From the NCBI GenBank assembly GCA_945897915.1, contig CAMDGB010000002.1, positions 62,001 through 126,000 on the forward strand: DNA of 64,000 nucleotides. Direction: 5' to 3'. Shown here one piece after another: positions 34,481 through 43,270 of this stretch. Numbering within the stretch: position 1 is the stretch's first letter; every line of letters starts with the position of its first letter. The notes under the pieces were generated by a model that did not search any database, was not told the DNA's origin, and saw only the letters and a list, made by a program, of their open reading frames with translations. Both the position numbers and the translations under genes were made by a program. The stretch is from Chryseobacterium gleum (GTDB taxonomy: Bacteria > Bacteroidota > Bacteroidia > Flavobacteriales > Flavobacteriaceae).

Positions 34481-35953
34481 TTATATTTTTTTTCTCAATC
34501 TGGCTACCGGAATATCTAATTGTTCTCGGTATTTGGCAATAGTTCTTCTTGCAATAGGAAATCCTTTTTCTTTTAAAACAGCTGCTAAATCCTCATCTGG
34601 TAATGGCTTACTTTTATCTTCTTCTGCAATAACCCGTTCTAAAATATTTTTAATTTCAATGGTGGAAACGTCTTCGCCTTGATCGTTTTTCATTGCTTCA
34701 GAAAAGAATTCTTTAATTAATTTTGTTCCGTAAGGCGTGTCTACATATTTACTATTCGCTACTCTAGAAATGGTAGAAATATCTAAACCAATCATATCAG
34801 CAATATCCTTTAGTATCATTGGTTTTAGTTTTGACTCTTCTCCTTCTAAAAAGTATTCTTGTTGAAAATACATAATGGCGTTCATGGTAACAAATAAGGT
34901 TTCTTGACGTTGTTTTATAGCGTCAATAAACCATTTGGCAGAATCTAATTTTTGTTTGATAAACTGTACCGCATCTTTCTGTGAATTTGATTTATCGTTA
35001 GAAACTTTATACGTTTGCAACATTTCTTGATAGTCTTTAGACACATGTAATTCTGGCGCATTTCTACCGTTTAAAAGCAATTCTAATTCGCCTTCTACAA
35101 TACGAATAGTAAAGTCTGGCACCACATGTTCCACAATCCTACTGTTGCTATCATAACTTCCACCCGGTTTTGGGTTTAATTTTTCTATTTCTTCAATGGC
35201 TTTTTTTAATTGTTCTCTAGAGCAATCAAATTTTTGCAGTAATTTATCGTAATGTTTTTTGGTAAATGCATCAAATTGTTTGTCGATTAAAGTAATTGCT
35301 AAATTAACCGATTCCGTAGGTGTTTTGTGTTTTAATTGAATCAATAAACATTCTTGTAAATCTCTTGCTCCTACCCCAGAAGGTTCTAGTTGTTGTACAA
35401 TGTGAAATACTTTTTCAACCGTTTTTTCGTCAGTGTAAACGCCTTGCGTAAACGCCATATCATCAACAATATCCTGAATGGTTCTTCTGATATAACCAGA
35501 ATCTTCAATGCTTCCAACTAAAAACTCAGCAATTTCTCTGTCGTTTTCTGAAAGAATAAAAGTGTTTAATTGGTTTATTAAATCTTGATGGAAACTAATT
35601 TGTGCCGCCATAGGCAGCGTTCGGTCTTCATCGTCATCGCTATAATTATTACTTTGATATTTATAATCCGGCGTATCGTCATTGCTTAAATATTCATCAA
35701 TATTAATATCGCCAGTGTCTATTTGGTCGTTATCGTAATCATCATAACTGTCTTCGTCATTTGAAGTGTCATTATAATCCTCTAACGATTCTGAATTGTC
35801 GTCTAAACTTCCTTCTAAAGCAGGATTTTCAACCATTTCCTCTTGCAAACGTTGCTCAAAAGCTTGCGTAGGCAATTGAATTAACTTCATCAACTGTATT
35901 TGTTGAGGCGATAATTTTTGAGATAATTTGAAATTTAAACTGTGTTTAAGCAT
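34481..35953 (-). CDS. rpoN: RNA polymerase sigma-54 factor
   Basis: A 490-residue alternative sigma factor. Region I is Gln-rich (LSQKLSPQQIQLMKLIQLPT, residues 11-30) and ends in NPALEG; region II (about residues 50-105) is strongly acidic. The core-binding and HTH regions follow (GLDISTISRVANSKYVDTPYG). The C-terminal RpoN box is ARRTIAKYREQL. No sigma-54 activator (AAA+ enhancer-binding protein) is in the window. A repetitive palindrome lies between asnS and this gene. Confidence 0.96.
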   Translation of the reverse strand: MLKHSLNFKLSQKLSPQQIQLMKLIQLPTQAFEQRLQEEMVENPALEGSLDDNSESLEDYNDTSNDEDSYDDYDNDQIDTGDINIDEYLSNDDTPDYKYQSNNYSDDDEDRTLPMAAQISFHQDLINQLNTFILSENDREIAEFLVGSIEDSGYIRRTIQDIVDDMAFTQGVYTDEKTVEKVFHIVQQLEPSGVGARDLQECLLIQLKHKTPTESVNLAITLIDKQFDAFTKKHYDKLLQKFDCSREQLKKAIEEIEKLNPKPGGSYDSNSRIVEHVVPDFTIRIVEGELELLLNGRNAPELHVSKDYQEMLQTYKVSNDKSNSQKDAVQFIKQKLDSAKWFIDAIKQRQETLFVTMNAIMYFQQEYFLEGEESKLKPMILKDIADMIGLDISTISRVANSKYVDTPYGTKLIKEFFSEAMKNDQGEDVSTIEIKNILERVIAEEDKSKPLPDEDLAAVLKEKGFPIARRTIAKYREQLDIPVARLRKKI

Positions 35954-35976
35954 TGTTTTTTGTTTAAAAGTTTAAG

Positions 35977-36031
35977 GTTTCAAGTTTCAAGTTATTGCAT
36001 CTACAACAACTTGAAACTTTAAACTTGAAAC
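35977..36031. repeat. AAGTTTCAAGTT palindromic repeat cluster
   Basis: The 12-mer AAGTTTCAAGTT (35982-35993) and its exact complement AACTTGAAACTT (36008-36019) form a 12-bp stem with a 14-nt loop. A further arm pair, GTTTCAAGTTT/AAACTTGAAAC, extends it. It may act as terminator for asnS on the minus strand. The same 12-mer occurs twice inside leuS. Confidence 0.8.
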
Positions 36032-36037
36032 AAATTT

Positions 36038-37486
36038 TTAGAACTCTGCATTATCAGGTGTTCTTGGGAAAGGAATTACATCGCGAATGTTAGTCATACC
36101 CGTAACAAACAACACCAGTCTTTCAAAACCTAAACCGAAACCTGAATGCACGGCTGAACCGAATCTTCTGGTATCTAAATACCACCATAATTCTTCTTCA
36201 TCAATACCTAGCGCTTTCATTTTTTCGACTAAAACGTCTAAACGTTCTTCACGTTGCGAACCTCCAACAATTTCTCCAATGCCTGGAAATAAAATATCCA
36301 TAGCGCGTACGGTTTCTTTTCCTGGTTCGGTTCCGTCATTTAATCGCATATAAAATGCTTTAATTTTGGCAGGATAATCGAATAAAATTACTGGACATTT
36401 GAAATGTTTTTCTACTAAGAAACGTTCGTGTTCTGATTGTAAATCGGCACCCCATTCGTCAATTAAATATTGGAATTTTTTATTTTTATTTGGTTTCGAA
36501 TTTTTAAGAATATCAATAGCTTCGGTATACGAAACACGTTTGAAATTATTCTCTAAAACAAAATTTAATTTTTCCAACAAGGCCATTTCGCTTCGTTCTG
36601 CTTGTGGTTTGTTCTTTTCTTCATCAATTAAACGATTTTCTAAAAATTTCAAGTCTTCAGCACAAGTGTCTAATGTATACTTAATTATATTTTGAATAAA
36701 ATCTTCAGCCAAATCCATGTTTGCAGACAAATCATTGAACGCTACTTCTGGTTCAATCATCCAAAATTCAGCTAAGTGACGCGATGTATTTGAATTCTCC
36801 GCACGAAAAGTAGGTCCGAAAGTATATACTTGCCCTAAAGACATTGCATATGTTTCAGCTTCTAATTGCCCAGAAACCGTAAGATTGGTTTGTTTTCCAA
36901 AAAAGTCTTCTTTATAGTTTACTTTTCCATCTTCTGTTCTTGGCGTATTATCAAAAGGCAATGAAGAAACTTGAAACATTTCTCCAGCACCTTCGGCATC
37001 AGAACCTGTAATAATCGGCGTATTTACATATACGAATCCTTTTTCTTGAAAATATTTATGCACCGCAAAAGACAATGTAGAACGCACTCGCATAATAGCG
37101 CCAAACATATTTGTTCTGGTACGTAGGTGTGCGTTTTCTCTTAAAAAGTCTAAACTTGGTTTATTTTTGGGTTGTATTGGAAACTTTTCCGCATCAGAAT
37201 CGCCTAGAATTTCAAGTTTAATTACTTGGATTTCTACTTTTTGTCCAGCACCTTGACTTTCCACTAAAGTTCCAGTCACAGAAATAGCTGCGCCAGTAGT
37301 AATACGTTTTAGCGTTTCTTCAGACGTGTTCTCAAAATCAACAACACACTGAATATTATTAAGTGTTGAACCATCATTTAGCGCTACAAACTGATTGTTT
37401 CTAAAAGTTCTTACCCAACCTTTTGCGTTGACTTCTTGTAACGTTTTTGTGTTTTCTAATAAATCTATAATTCTGATGTGCTTCAT
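36038..37486 (-). CDS. asnS: asparaginyl-tRNA synthetase
   Basis: A 482-residue class IIb aminoacyl-tRNA synthetase. An N-terminal OB-fold (residues 1 to about 120, with [20 protein letters not shown]) binds the anticodon. Motif 2 is visible in [20 protein letters not shown] and motif 3 in [16 protein letters not shown]. The length is normal. A minus-7 box lies 28 bp upstream. Confidence 0.96.
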   Translation of the reverse strand: MKHIRIIDLLENTKTLQEVNAKGWVRTFRNNQFVALNDGSTLNNIQCVVDFENTSEETLKRITTGAAISVTGTLVESQGAGQKVEIQVIKLEILGDSDAEKFPIQPKNKPSLDFLRENAHLRTRTNMFGAIMRVRSTLSFAVHKYFQEKGFVYVNTPIITGSDAEGAGEMFQVSSLPFDNTPRTEDGKVNYKEDFFGKQTNLTVSGQLEAETYAMSLGQVYTFGPTFRAENSNTSRHLAEFWMIEPEVAFNDLSANMDLAEDFIQNIIKYTLDTCAEDLKFLENRLIDEEKNKPQAERSEMALLEKLNFVLENNFKRVSYTEAIDILKNSKPNKNKKFQYLIDEWGADLQSEHERFLVEKHFKCPVILFDYPAKIKAFYMRLNDGTEPGKETVRAMDILFPGIGEIVGGSQREERLDVLVEKMKALGIDEEELWWYLDTRRFGSAVHSGFGLGFERLVLFVTGMTNIRDVIPFPRTPDNAEF

Positions 37487-37514
37487 AATTTTTTCGTAAA
37501 ATTCATTTATATTG

Positions 37515-37522
37515 CAAATATA
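37515..37522 (-). promoter_or_regulatory. minus-7 box TATATTTG for asnS
   Basis: Exact TAnnTTTG on the minus strand, 28 bp before the asnS ATG. Confidence 0.55.
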
Positions 37523-37567
37523 GTGCGAATTTTTGAGTTTTAGAAATACGAATTTGTAGTTTAATTT

Positions 37568-37593
37568 AAGCTATTTTTATAAAAAAATAGCTT
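37568..37593. repeat. hairpin AAGCTATTTTT/AAAAATAGCTT in a divergent intergenic region
   Basis: An 11-bp perfect stem with a 4-nt loop. It lies between divergent genes, so it does not end a transcript of either neighbour. At 37642-37656 a CTATGTGA/CTATGTG direct repeat follows. Confidence 0.6.
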
Positions 37594-37682
37594 CGATACA
37601 ACAAAGACAATCATAAAAGTGTTTACTTAAATTCATTTAATCTATGTGACTATGTGTTTCAAATTTTCACTAATTTTACAAC

Positions 37683-38696
37683 ATGATTTTAGTTACAGGC
37701 GGAACAGGTTTAGTTGGTTTTCATTTATTGTTGAGGCTTTCCATAGAAAAGGAAGTGGTTCGAGCAATATACAGATCAGAAAAAAAACTTCAACATGTTA
37801 AAAAATTATTCGAAAAAGAAAACAAGCTTTCTGAATTTGAAAAAATTGATTGGGTTAAAGCCGATATTTTAGATATTCCTGCGTTTGAATCTGCTTTTGC
37901 TGATATTTCTTATGTATATCATTGTGCGGCGCTGGTTTCTTTTAATTCAAAAGATGAAGAAAAACTATATCAAAATAATATTGTTGGAACGGCAAATGTG
38001 GTAAATTGTTGCTTATCTTCTGATGTAAAAAAATTGTGCTATGTAAGTTCAATTTCAGCTTTAGGAAACGGAACGGAACACAATTTATCAATAAATGAAG
38101 AAACGGAAAGAAACAACGAAGCCTTAAGAAGCGATTATTCTATTTCAAAATTTGGAGCAGAAATGGAAGTATGGCGCGGTTTTCATGAAGGATTAGATGT
38201 TGTGATTGTCAATCCAGGTGTGATTTTCGGGAATGGATTTCCGAAAGAAGGCAGTTCTTTATTCATCAAAAATATCAAAAACGGACAATTATTTTACACT
38301 TTGGGTAAGGTTGGGATTATAGCTGTAGAAGATGTCATAAAAGCGATGACAACAATGATGAAAAGCAACATTTCAGGCGAACGCTTTATTTTAGTTGCCG
38401 AAGATTTAACTTACAAAGAATTATTTGATAGCATTGCAGATAGTTTGGCGTCGAGAACCTCATCCAACAAAATAAAAAAACCAAAATTTGAAATAAAAAA
38501 GTGGCAATTGCAAATAATTAGAATCTTTGAGTTTATTTTTTCTACCCTATTTTTCAGAAAAAGAATGCTTACAAAAGCTAACATAAACGCTTTATATAAT
38601 TTAGAAACGCATGACAATAGCAAAATAAAAAACGCAATTGATTTTGAGTTTTTAGATATGAAAGTGTATTTGAAAACTTTAGTTGGAAAAATGTAA
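37683..38696 (+). CDS. NAD-dependent epimerase/dehydratase family protein
   Basis: A 337-residue extended short-chain dehydrogenase. The N-terminal nucleotide-binding site is GGTGLVGFHLL (residues 6-16). The active-site region has a Ser-rich strand YVSSISALG and then Y-x3-K in DYSISKFGAE. The substrate-binding C-terminal half ends with a hydrophobic segment (IRIFEFIFSTLFF). Substrates could be a sugar nucleotide or a hydroxy-acyl compound such as dihydroflavonol-4-reductase-like substrates; sequence does not decide. No sugar-biosynthesis neighbours are present. Confidence 0.87.
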   Translation: MILVTGGTGLVGFHLLLRLSIEKEVVRAIYRSEKKLQHVKKLFEKENKLSEFEKIDWVKADILDIPAFESAFADISYVYHCAALVSFNSKDEEKLYQNNIVGTANVVNCCLSSDVKKLCYVSSISALGNGTEHNLSINEETERNNEALRSDYSISKFGAEMEVWRGFHEGLDVVIVNPGVIFGNGFPKEGSSLFIKNIKNGQLFYTLGKVGIIAVEDVIKAMTTMMKSNISGERFILVAEDLTYKELFDSIADSLASRTSSNKIKKPKFEIKKWQLQIIRIFEFIFSTLFFRKRMLTKANINALYNLETHDNSKIKNAIDFEFLDMKVYLKTLVGKM

Positions 38697-38718
38697 CTTA
38701 AAAAATCTGATTAAATTT

Positions 38719-38787
38719 GTCAATCTGAACTTATTTCAGATTCCTAAATTTCAAATCAAAAAGATTCTGAAACAAGTTCAGAATGAC
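38719..38787. repeat. imperfect hairpin of the CTGAAACAAGTTCAG type
   Basis: Two 25-nt arms (38719-38743 and 38763-38787) are inverted copies with three mismatches. The right arm contains TTCTGAAACAAGTTCAGAAT, itself a near-palindrome. I recognise this as resembling a common dispersed Bacteroidota intergenic repeat. Confidence 0.75.
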
Positions 38788-38797
38788 AAAAAACAAT

Positions 38798-38830
38798 AAA
38801 CCCTGCAAAAAATAATATTTGCAGGGTTTT
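38798..38830. terminator. terminator hairpin between the epimerase and frr, CCTGCAAA family
   Basis: AAACCCTGCAAA (38798-38809) and TTTGCAGGGTTT (38818-38829) form a 12-bp perfect stem. It can serve either convergent gene. Confidence 0.8.
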
Positions 38831-38863
38831 CTATTTTCTATATTCTGTGTTCTATATTCTATT
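38831..38863. repeat. TATTCT-rich degenerate tandem repeat
   Basis: Degenerate copies of TATATTCT and GTGTTCT abut the end of frr. They are related to the ATTCTAT tandem at 8154-8180. Confidence 0.6.
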
Positions 38864-38865
38864 TT

Positions 38866-39429
38866 TTAAACTTTCATAATTTCAGCTTCTTTTGCTACAA
38901 AAATTTCATCAATTTTTTTAATAAAAGCATCTGTTAGTTTTTGCACTGAATCTTCAGCAATTTTACAAATATCTTCAGATGTGCCGTCTTTTTCTTCTTT
39001 TTTGATGTCGCTATTGGCATCTTTTCTGGCGTTTCTGATACCTACTTTGGCATCTTCTGCTTCTGCTTTAGCTTGTTTTACCAATTCGCGTCTTCTGTCT
39101 TCTGTTAAAGCGGGAATACTTATGATAATATTATCGCCATTGTTCATTGGGTTCAACCCTAAATTAGCTATCATAATCGCTTTTTCAATAGGTTGTAACA
39201 TGGATTTTTCCCAAGGCGTAACTGTTAAAGTTCTTGCGTCTGCAGCTACAACATTTGCTACTTGAGCCAATGCCGTTTGTGCCCCATAATAATCTACAAA
39301 AACACTACCTAACATTTGCGGAGACGCTTTTCCTGCTCTGATGTTTAAAAATTCTTTTTCTAAATGTGCAACAGATCCATTCATAGATTCTTTTGCGCTA
39401 TCAATAATAAAATTAATTTCTTCTGTCAT
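38866..39429 (-). CDS. frr: ribosome recycling factor
   Basis: A 187-residue factor that splits post-termination ribosomes with EF-G. It matches the family in length and motifs: LNIRAGKASPQMLGSVFVDY, VTPWEKSMLQPIEKAI and LTEDRRRELVKQAK. It lies 66 bp downstream of pyrH on the same strand, the common pyrH-frr pairing; the gap contains AAATTCCAA-type short repeats. Confidence 0.97.
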   Translation of the reverse strand: MTEEINFIIDSAKESMNGSVAHLEKEFLNIRAGKASPQMLGSVFVDYYGAQTALAQVANVVAADARTLTVTPWEKSMLQPIEKAIMIANLGLNPMNNGDNIIISIPALTEDRRRELVKQAKAEAEDAKVGIRNARKDANSDIKKEEKDGTSEDICKIAEDSVQKLTDAFIKKIDEIFVAKEAEIMKV

Positions 39430-39495
39430 TTTATTTATTTTAAAATTCCAACATAATAAATTCCAATTCCGTAAATCGTAAATCTAAATTCGTAA

Positions 39496-40203
39496 TTAAA
39501 TTGTCACTTTTGTTCCTACAGTTTCTCCGTTACAAATTTTAAGTAAATTCCCTTTTTTGTTCATATCAAAAACAATAATTGGCAATTTATTTTCCTGGCT
39601 TAAAGTGAAAGCTGTCGTATCCATTACATTTAATCCTTTGGCTAAAACATCATCAAAAGTAATGGTGTCATATTTTACAGCGCTTGGATTTTTCTCAGGA
39701 TCAGCTGAATATACTCCATCTACACGAGTTCCTTTTAAAATCACATCACAACCTACTTCAATTCCTCTTAAAACGGCTGCTGTATCTGTTGTAAAATATG
39801 GATTTCCTGTTCCGGCGCCAAAAATTACAATTCTGCCTTTTTCTAAGTGTCTTGTAGCTCTTCTTTTTATATATGGTTCTGCAATAGCTTCAATTTTTAA
39901 TGCCGTTTGCAAACGCGTTTGCATTCCAGCATCTTCTAAAGCGCCTTGTAACGCCATTCCGTTAATAACTGTGGCTAACATTCCCATATAATCTCCTTGC
40001 ACTCTATCCATACCGTTGCTTGCGCCAGAAACACCTCTAAAAATATTTCCCCCGCCAATAACAATGGCGATTTCTACACCTTGATCGTGAATTTGTTTGA
40101 TTTCTGAAGCATAATCTGCTAAAGTTTTCGGATCAATTCCGTACTGTCTTTCGCCCATTAAGGCTTCTCCGCTTAATTTAAGTAGGATTCTTTTGTAACT
40201 CAT
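39496..40203 (-). CDS. pyrH: UMP kinase
   Basis: A 235-residue hexameric cytoplasmic kinase making UDP. The start is ATG 40203 ([17 protein letters not shown]); the frame upstream crosses a promoter box. Other motifs are [10 protein letters not shown], the [13 protein letters not shown] block and [16 protein letters not shown]. It is first in the pyrH-frr pair. Confidence 0.97.
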   Translation of the reverse strand: MSYKRILLKLSGEALMGERQYGIDPKTLADYASEIKQIHDQGVEIAIVIGGGNIFRGVSGASNGMDRVQGDYMGMLATVINGMALQGALEDAGMQTRLQTALKIEAIAEPYIKRRATRHLEKGRIVIFGAGTGNPYFTTDTAAVLRGIEVGCDVILKGTRVDGVYSADPEKNPSAVKYDTITFDDVLAKGLNVMDTTAFTLSQENKLPIIVFDMNKKGNLLKICNGETVGTKVTI

Positions 40204-40222
40204 GGTGATGTTTTTAGTGTTG

Positions 40223-40230
40223 CAAATATA
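40223..40230 (-). promoter_or_regulatory. minus-7 box TATATTTG for pyrH-frr
   Basis: Exact TAnnTTTG on the minus strand, 19 bp before the chosen pyrH ATG and inside the longer frame, supporting the shorter start. Confidence 0.6.
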
Positions 40231-40316
40231 ATTATTATCTGGTATCAAAAAAACAATTTAATTTAGAAACATCATTTCTGTGTAACATAAATTACATAAA
40301 TGGTCATTTTTTATTT

Positions 40317-40324
40317 TAAATTTG
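40317..40324 (+). promoter_or_regulatory. minus-7 box TAAATTTG for the thioredoxin-family gene
   Basis: Exact TAnnTTTG, 19 bp before the ATG at 40344. Confidence 0.5.
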
Positions 40325-40343
40325 TAAAAATAATTTCCCAGTT

Positions 40344-40934
40344 ATGGTATCTATTATCCAATTTGCTTTACAAAATAGTTATTCTTATAATGAATACCGA
40401 ACGCTTGTTTCGAAATTAATTAGCGAAGGAAAATCGACTGGGCACGAACAAAGTGCGGCTTTATTACATTATTCTGAATTGAATGAGGTGCGAATGAAAC
40501 GCTTAGAAAAAACACTGAAAATAGACTTAGAAGTAGAAAAAACGCTACAAAATTTAAAATTAAAACAAACTTGGCTAGTGATTTCAGAAGGTTGGTGTGG
40601 CGATGCCGCTCAGATTTTACCAATTATCAAATTAATGGCTGCTGCTTCTGAAAATATAGATTTGAAATTAGTTTTTCGTGATGAAAACGAAGAATTAATG
40701 AACCTTTTTTTAACAAATGGCGCTAAATCTATTCCAAAATTACTGATTTTAGATGAAAACTCTGATTTAATAAATCATTGGGGGCCGCGACCAGAAGCAG
40801 CAAAAAAATTAATTATAAATTACAAAGCTAACCATGGAATTGTAGATGAAACAGCAAAAATTGCGCTACAAAAATGGTATTTAGACGATAAAGGGATTTC
40901 TACAATGAAGGAGATTGTTGGAATGAAAAGTTAA
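40344..40934 (+). CDS. thioredoxin-family protein with a single-Cys WCGDA site
   Basis: A 196-residue cytoplasmic thioredoxin-fold protein. The active-site position reads SEGWCGDAAQILP (about residue 84), so the second Cys of the usual CxxC is missing. The later SIPKLLILDE keeps the cis-Pro of the fold. The N-terminal 70 residues are helical and contain KSTGHEQSAALLHYSELN. It may act as a monothiol reductase or chaperone; no partner is adjacent. It ends 2 bp from the convergent outer-membrane protein gene. Confidence 0.82.
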   Translation: MVSIIQFALQNSYSYNEYRTLVSKLISEGKSTGHEQSAALLHYSELNEVRMKRLEKTLKIDLEVEKTLQNLKLKQTWLVISEGWCGDAAQILPIIKLMAAASENIDLKLVFRDENEELMNLFLTNGAKSIPKLLILDENSDLINHWGPRPEAAKKLIINYKANHGIVDETAKIALQKWYLDDKGISTMKEIVGMKS

Positions 40935-40936
40935 GA

Positions 40937-41464
40937 TTAATCAAAAGAAAAAACACTCAAGCCTAAGCTTATTGTATTTAAAGATTGCTGATTAAATTTA
41001 AATCCATAAAAACTACTATCAATAAACAAAGAAAAGTCATCATTATTTAAAAATCCTATTCTTGCTTTATAAAAATTACCTGCTAAATTACCTCTACCTA
41101 ATACAAAACTTTGACCAAAACCAAACTGTGTAATTAATCTTGTTTCGTCTGCTATTTTAGGTAAAATGGAAAGTTGTGCATAAATTGGAATCGAAATAAG
41201 TTTTGTATCCCAATTCAAATCTAATCCAGAGTGCGATGAAATTCCAATCCAATTATGAAAAATGTACCCATAACCTAATTTTGTACCTAATCCACTTGGT
41301 TTGTACCAAGGTTTAGATCTAATTTCATCTAATTCCTTATGTTCATTTAATCCAAAAGGAACAGTGATTTCAAATTGAGTAAAGTTTGAAAAATTAGATT
41401 GTTTATTCTGGGAAAATGATTGACAAAAAACAAATAAAAAAACAATCGCCTTAAATAATTTCAT
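40937..41464 (-). CDS. small exported beta-rich protein
   Basis: A 175-residue protein with a Sec signal peptide (residues 1-18, ending QSFSQ). The mature part has barrel-like strands (FEITVPFGLNE, GTKLGYGYIFHNWIGIS, IPIYAQLSILP, TISLGLSVFSFD) and ends in Phe-Asp. A small outer-membrane barrel is the most likely identity; I do not recognise the family. The gene follows truB on the same strand after 4 bp, so it is probably the tail of the ftsX-uppP-truB operon. Confidence 0.7.
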   Translation of the reverse strand: MKLFKAIVFLFVFCQSFSQNKQSNFSNFTQFEITVPFGLNEHKELDEIRSKPWYKPSGLGTKLGYGYIFHNWIGISSHSGLDLNWDTKLISIPIYAQLSILPKIADETRLITQFGFGQSFVLGRGNLAGNFYKARIGFLNNDDFSLFIDSSFYGFKFNQQSLNTISLGLSVFSFD

Positions 41465-41468
41465 AAAA

Positions 41469-42161
41469 TTAAGATGTTAATCCTTCAATAAAAGCCTCCG
41501 GTTCCGTAGCGTTTTCCACCGAATAATCCCCGATTTTTGTTCTACGAAGAGCCGTTAAATGTCCGCCAGAATTAAGAGCCAAACCAAAATCGTAAGCGAT
41601 AGAGCGAATGTACGTTCCTTTGCTGCAAACAATTATGAAATCTATTTCGGGTAAGGCAATTCTAGTAATTTCAAATTCAGAAACCCTTACTTTCCTGGTT
41701 TTTATTTCAACTTCAATTCCTGCGCGTGCTGATTCGTACAAACGTTTTCCGTCTTTTTTAATTGCTGAAAAAACTGGTGGTTTTTGGTCAATTTCACCAA
41801 TAAATTGCGGTAAGGTTCCGTAAATTAAAGCTTCTGTGATATGTTCGGTTGGAAAAGTGGCGTTAATTTCTGTTTCTAAATCGTAGGATGGTGTTGTGGC
41901 GCCAACCGTAATGGTTCCGGTATATTCTTTGGCTTGACCTTGTAATTCTTCAATTCTTTTGGTGAATTTTCCAGTGCAAATTAGCAATAAACCAGAAGCA
42001 AGAGGATCTAACGTTCCTGCATGACCAATTTTGAATTTTTTAGGGAGTTTTAATTCCTTAATTAACCCAAATTTTAATTTATTCACGGCTTGAAAAGAAG
42101 ACCATTTTAGTGGTTTATCAATTAGTAAAATTTGCCCTTCTTGGTAGTCTTCTGCCTTCAT
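41469..42161 (-). CDS. truB: tRNA pseudouridine-55 synthase
   Basis: A 230-residue enzyme that makes pseudouridine 55 in the T-loop of tRNAs. The catalytic Asp is in GHAGTLDPLASGLLLI. KPLKWSSFQAVNKLK, QKPPVFSAIKKDGKRLYE and CSKGTYIRSIAYDFG are further family blocks. Its ATG overlaps the uppP stop codon by one base (TAATG), which suggests translational coupling. Confidence 0.96.
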   Translation of the reverse strand: MKAEDYQEGQILLIDKPLKWSSFQAVNKLKFGLIKELKLPKKFKIGHAGTLDPLASGLLLICTGKFTKRIEELQGQAKEYTGTITVGATTPSYDLETEINATFPTEHITEALIYGTLPQFIGEIDQKPPVFSAIKKDGKRLYESARAGIEVEIKTRKVRVSEFEITRIALPEIDFIIVCSKGTYIRSIAYDFGLALNSGGHLTALRRTKIGDYSVENATEPEAFIEGLTS

Positions 42162-42970
42162 TATTTGTATAAATTAAAGTAAGCCAATAAAAGAATTCCA
42201 GCGATTATTCTATACCAACCCCAAGGTCTAAATCCGTATTTTTTAATAATTTCAATAAAAAACTTAATGGCTAAAACTGCTACCAAAAAGGCAACTAAAT
42301 TTCCAATTATAAACATTTTGGTGTTTTCTTCTGTTTTCAGAATTAATTCGAAACCTTTTAAACCACTTTTATCATACGTTTTCAAAAACACCGAATAACA
42401 AGTAACAGCTAACATAGTTGGCACGGCTAAAAAGAAAGAAAATTCAGCAGCCGCTTGACGTGTTAGTCCTTGCTGCATACCTCCAATGATACTTGCAGCA
42501 CTTCTGCTTGTGCCTGGCATCATAGCCAAACATTGCCAAAAACCTATTGCAACCGCTTTTTTTATGGTAATATCTTCTTCTTTATGAATGGTTGGGTTTT
42601 TGAAAAATTTATCAACGAATAGTAAAATAATTCCTCCAATAATTAGCACAATCGCAATAGGCGTTGGATGTTCTAAAACAGCTTCGATTTTATCATCAAA
42701 CAATTTTCCCAAAATTAAAGCAGGAACAACTGCACAAGCCAATTTAATAAAGAATTGCAACTTCGAAAAATCAAAAAACTTTTTCCAATACAATACAACC
42801 ACCGCCAAAATGGCTCCAAATTGTATAGAAACTTGAAATAATTTTACAAATTCTTCTTTTTCAATACCGAAATAAGAACTGGCAAAAATCATATGTCCTG
42901 TAGAAGAAACCGGTAAATATTCTGTTATGCCTTCAATTATAGCGATTATAATAGCTTGTAGTAAATCCAT
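42161..42970 (-). CDS. uppP: undecaprenyl-diphosphate phosphatase
   Basis: A 269-residue BacA/UppP membrane enzyme that recycles the lipid carrier for peptidoglycan synthesis. Both family motifs are present: EGITEYLPVSSTGHMI (residues 14-29) and MPGTSRSAASIIGGM. About eight transmembrane segments are visible. It stands between the DUF3098 gene and truB in an operon whose first gene is ftsX. Confidence 0.97.
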   Translation of the reverse strand: MDLLQAIIIAIIEGITEYLPVSSTGHMIFASSYFGIEKEEFVKLFQVSIQFGAILAVVVLYWKKFFDFSKLQFFIKLACAVVPALILGKLFDDKIEAVLEHPTPIAIVLIIGGIILLFVDKFFKNPTIHKEEDITIKKAVAIGFWQCLAMMPGTSRSAASIIGGMQQGLTRQAAAEFSFFLAVPTMLAVTCYSVFLKTYDKSGLKGFELILKTEENTKMFIIGNLVAFLVAVLAIKFFIEIIKKYGFRPWGWYRIIAGILLLAYFNLYK

Positions 42971-42993
42971 TTATTTAATGATTTGTAAGATAA

Positions 42994-43233
42994 TTACTTT
43001 TTACTCTTTACTAAAATCGAATAAATTGTAATTCCGAAACCGATTAAAACAACAGTTGGCGCCAATCTTATTCTTCTGAAACTATATACATCTTCATTGA
43101 AAACATTTGGATTTTCGTTCGCACCACCGCTCATTAAAATGAATCCTAAAGCAATCACAACTAATCCGATAATTAATATTTTATAATTGGTTGCTCCGAA
43201 TAAAAATTCAGGCTTTTTTGTATTTTCTTTCAT
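42994..43233 (-). CDS. DUF3098 small membrane protein
   Basis: A 79-residue protein with two transmembrane helices (about residues 16-36, ILIIGLVVIALGFILMSGG, and 56-73, LAPTVVLIGFGITIYSIL), separated by the loop ENPNVFNEDVYSFRR. This is the DUF3098 layout, whose genes sit next to ftsX in Bacteroidota. An accessory role with FtsX or UppP is an inference from position only. Confidence 0.88.
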   Translation of the reverse strand: MKENTKKPEFLFGATNYKILIIGLVVIALGFILMSGGANENPNVFNEDVYSFRRIRLAPTVVLIGFGITIYSILVKSKK

Positions 43234-43270
43234 ATAAATTTTCTAAAAATGCTATTTACTTTTTACTTGA

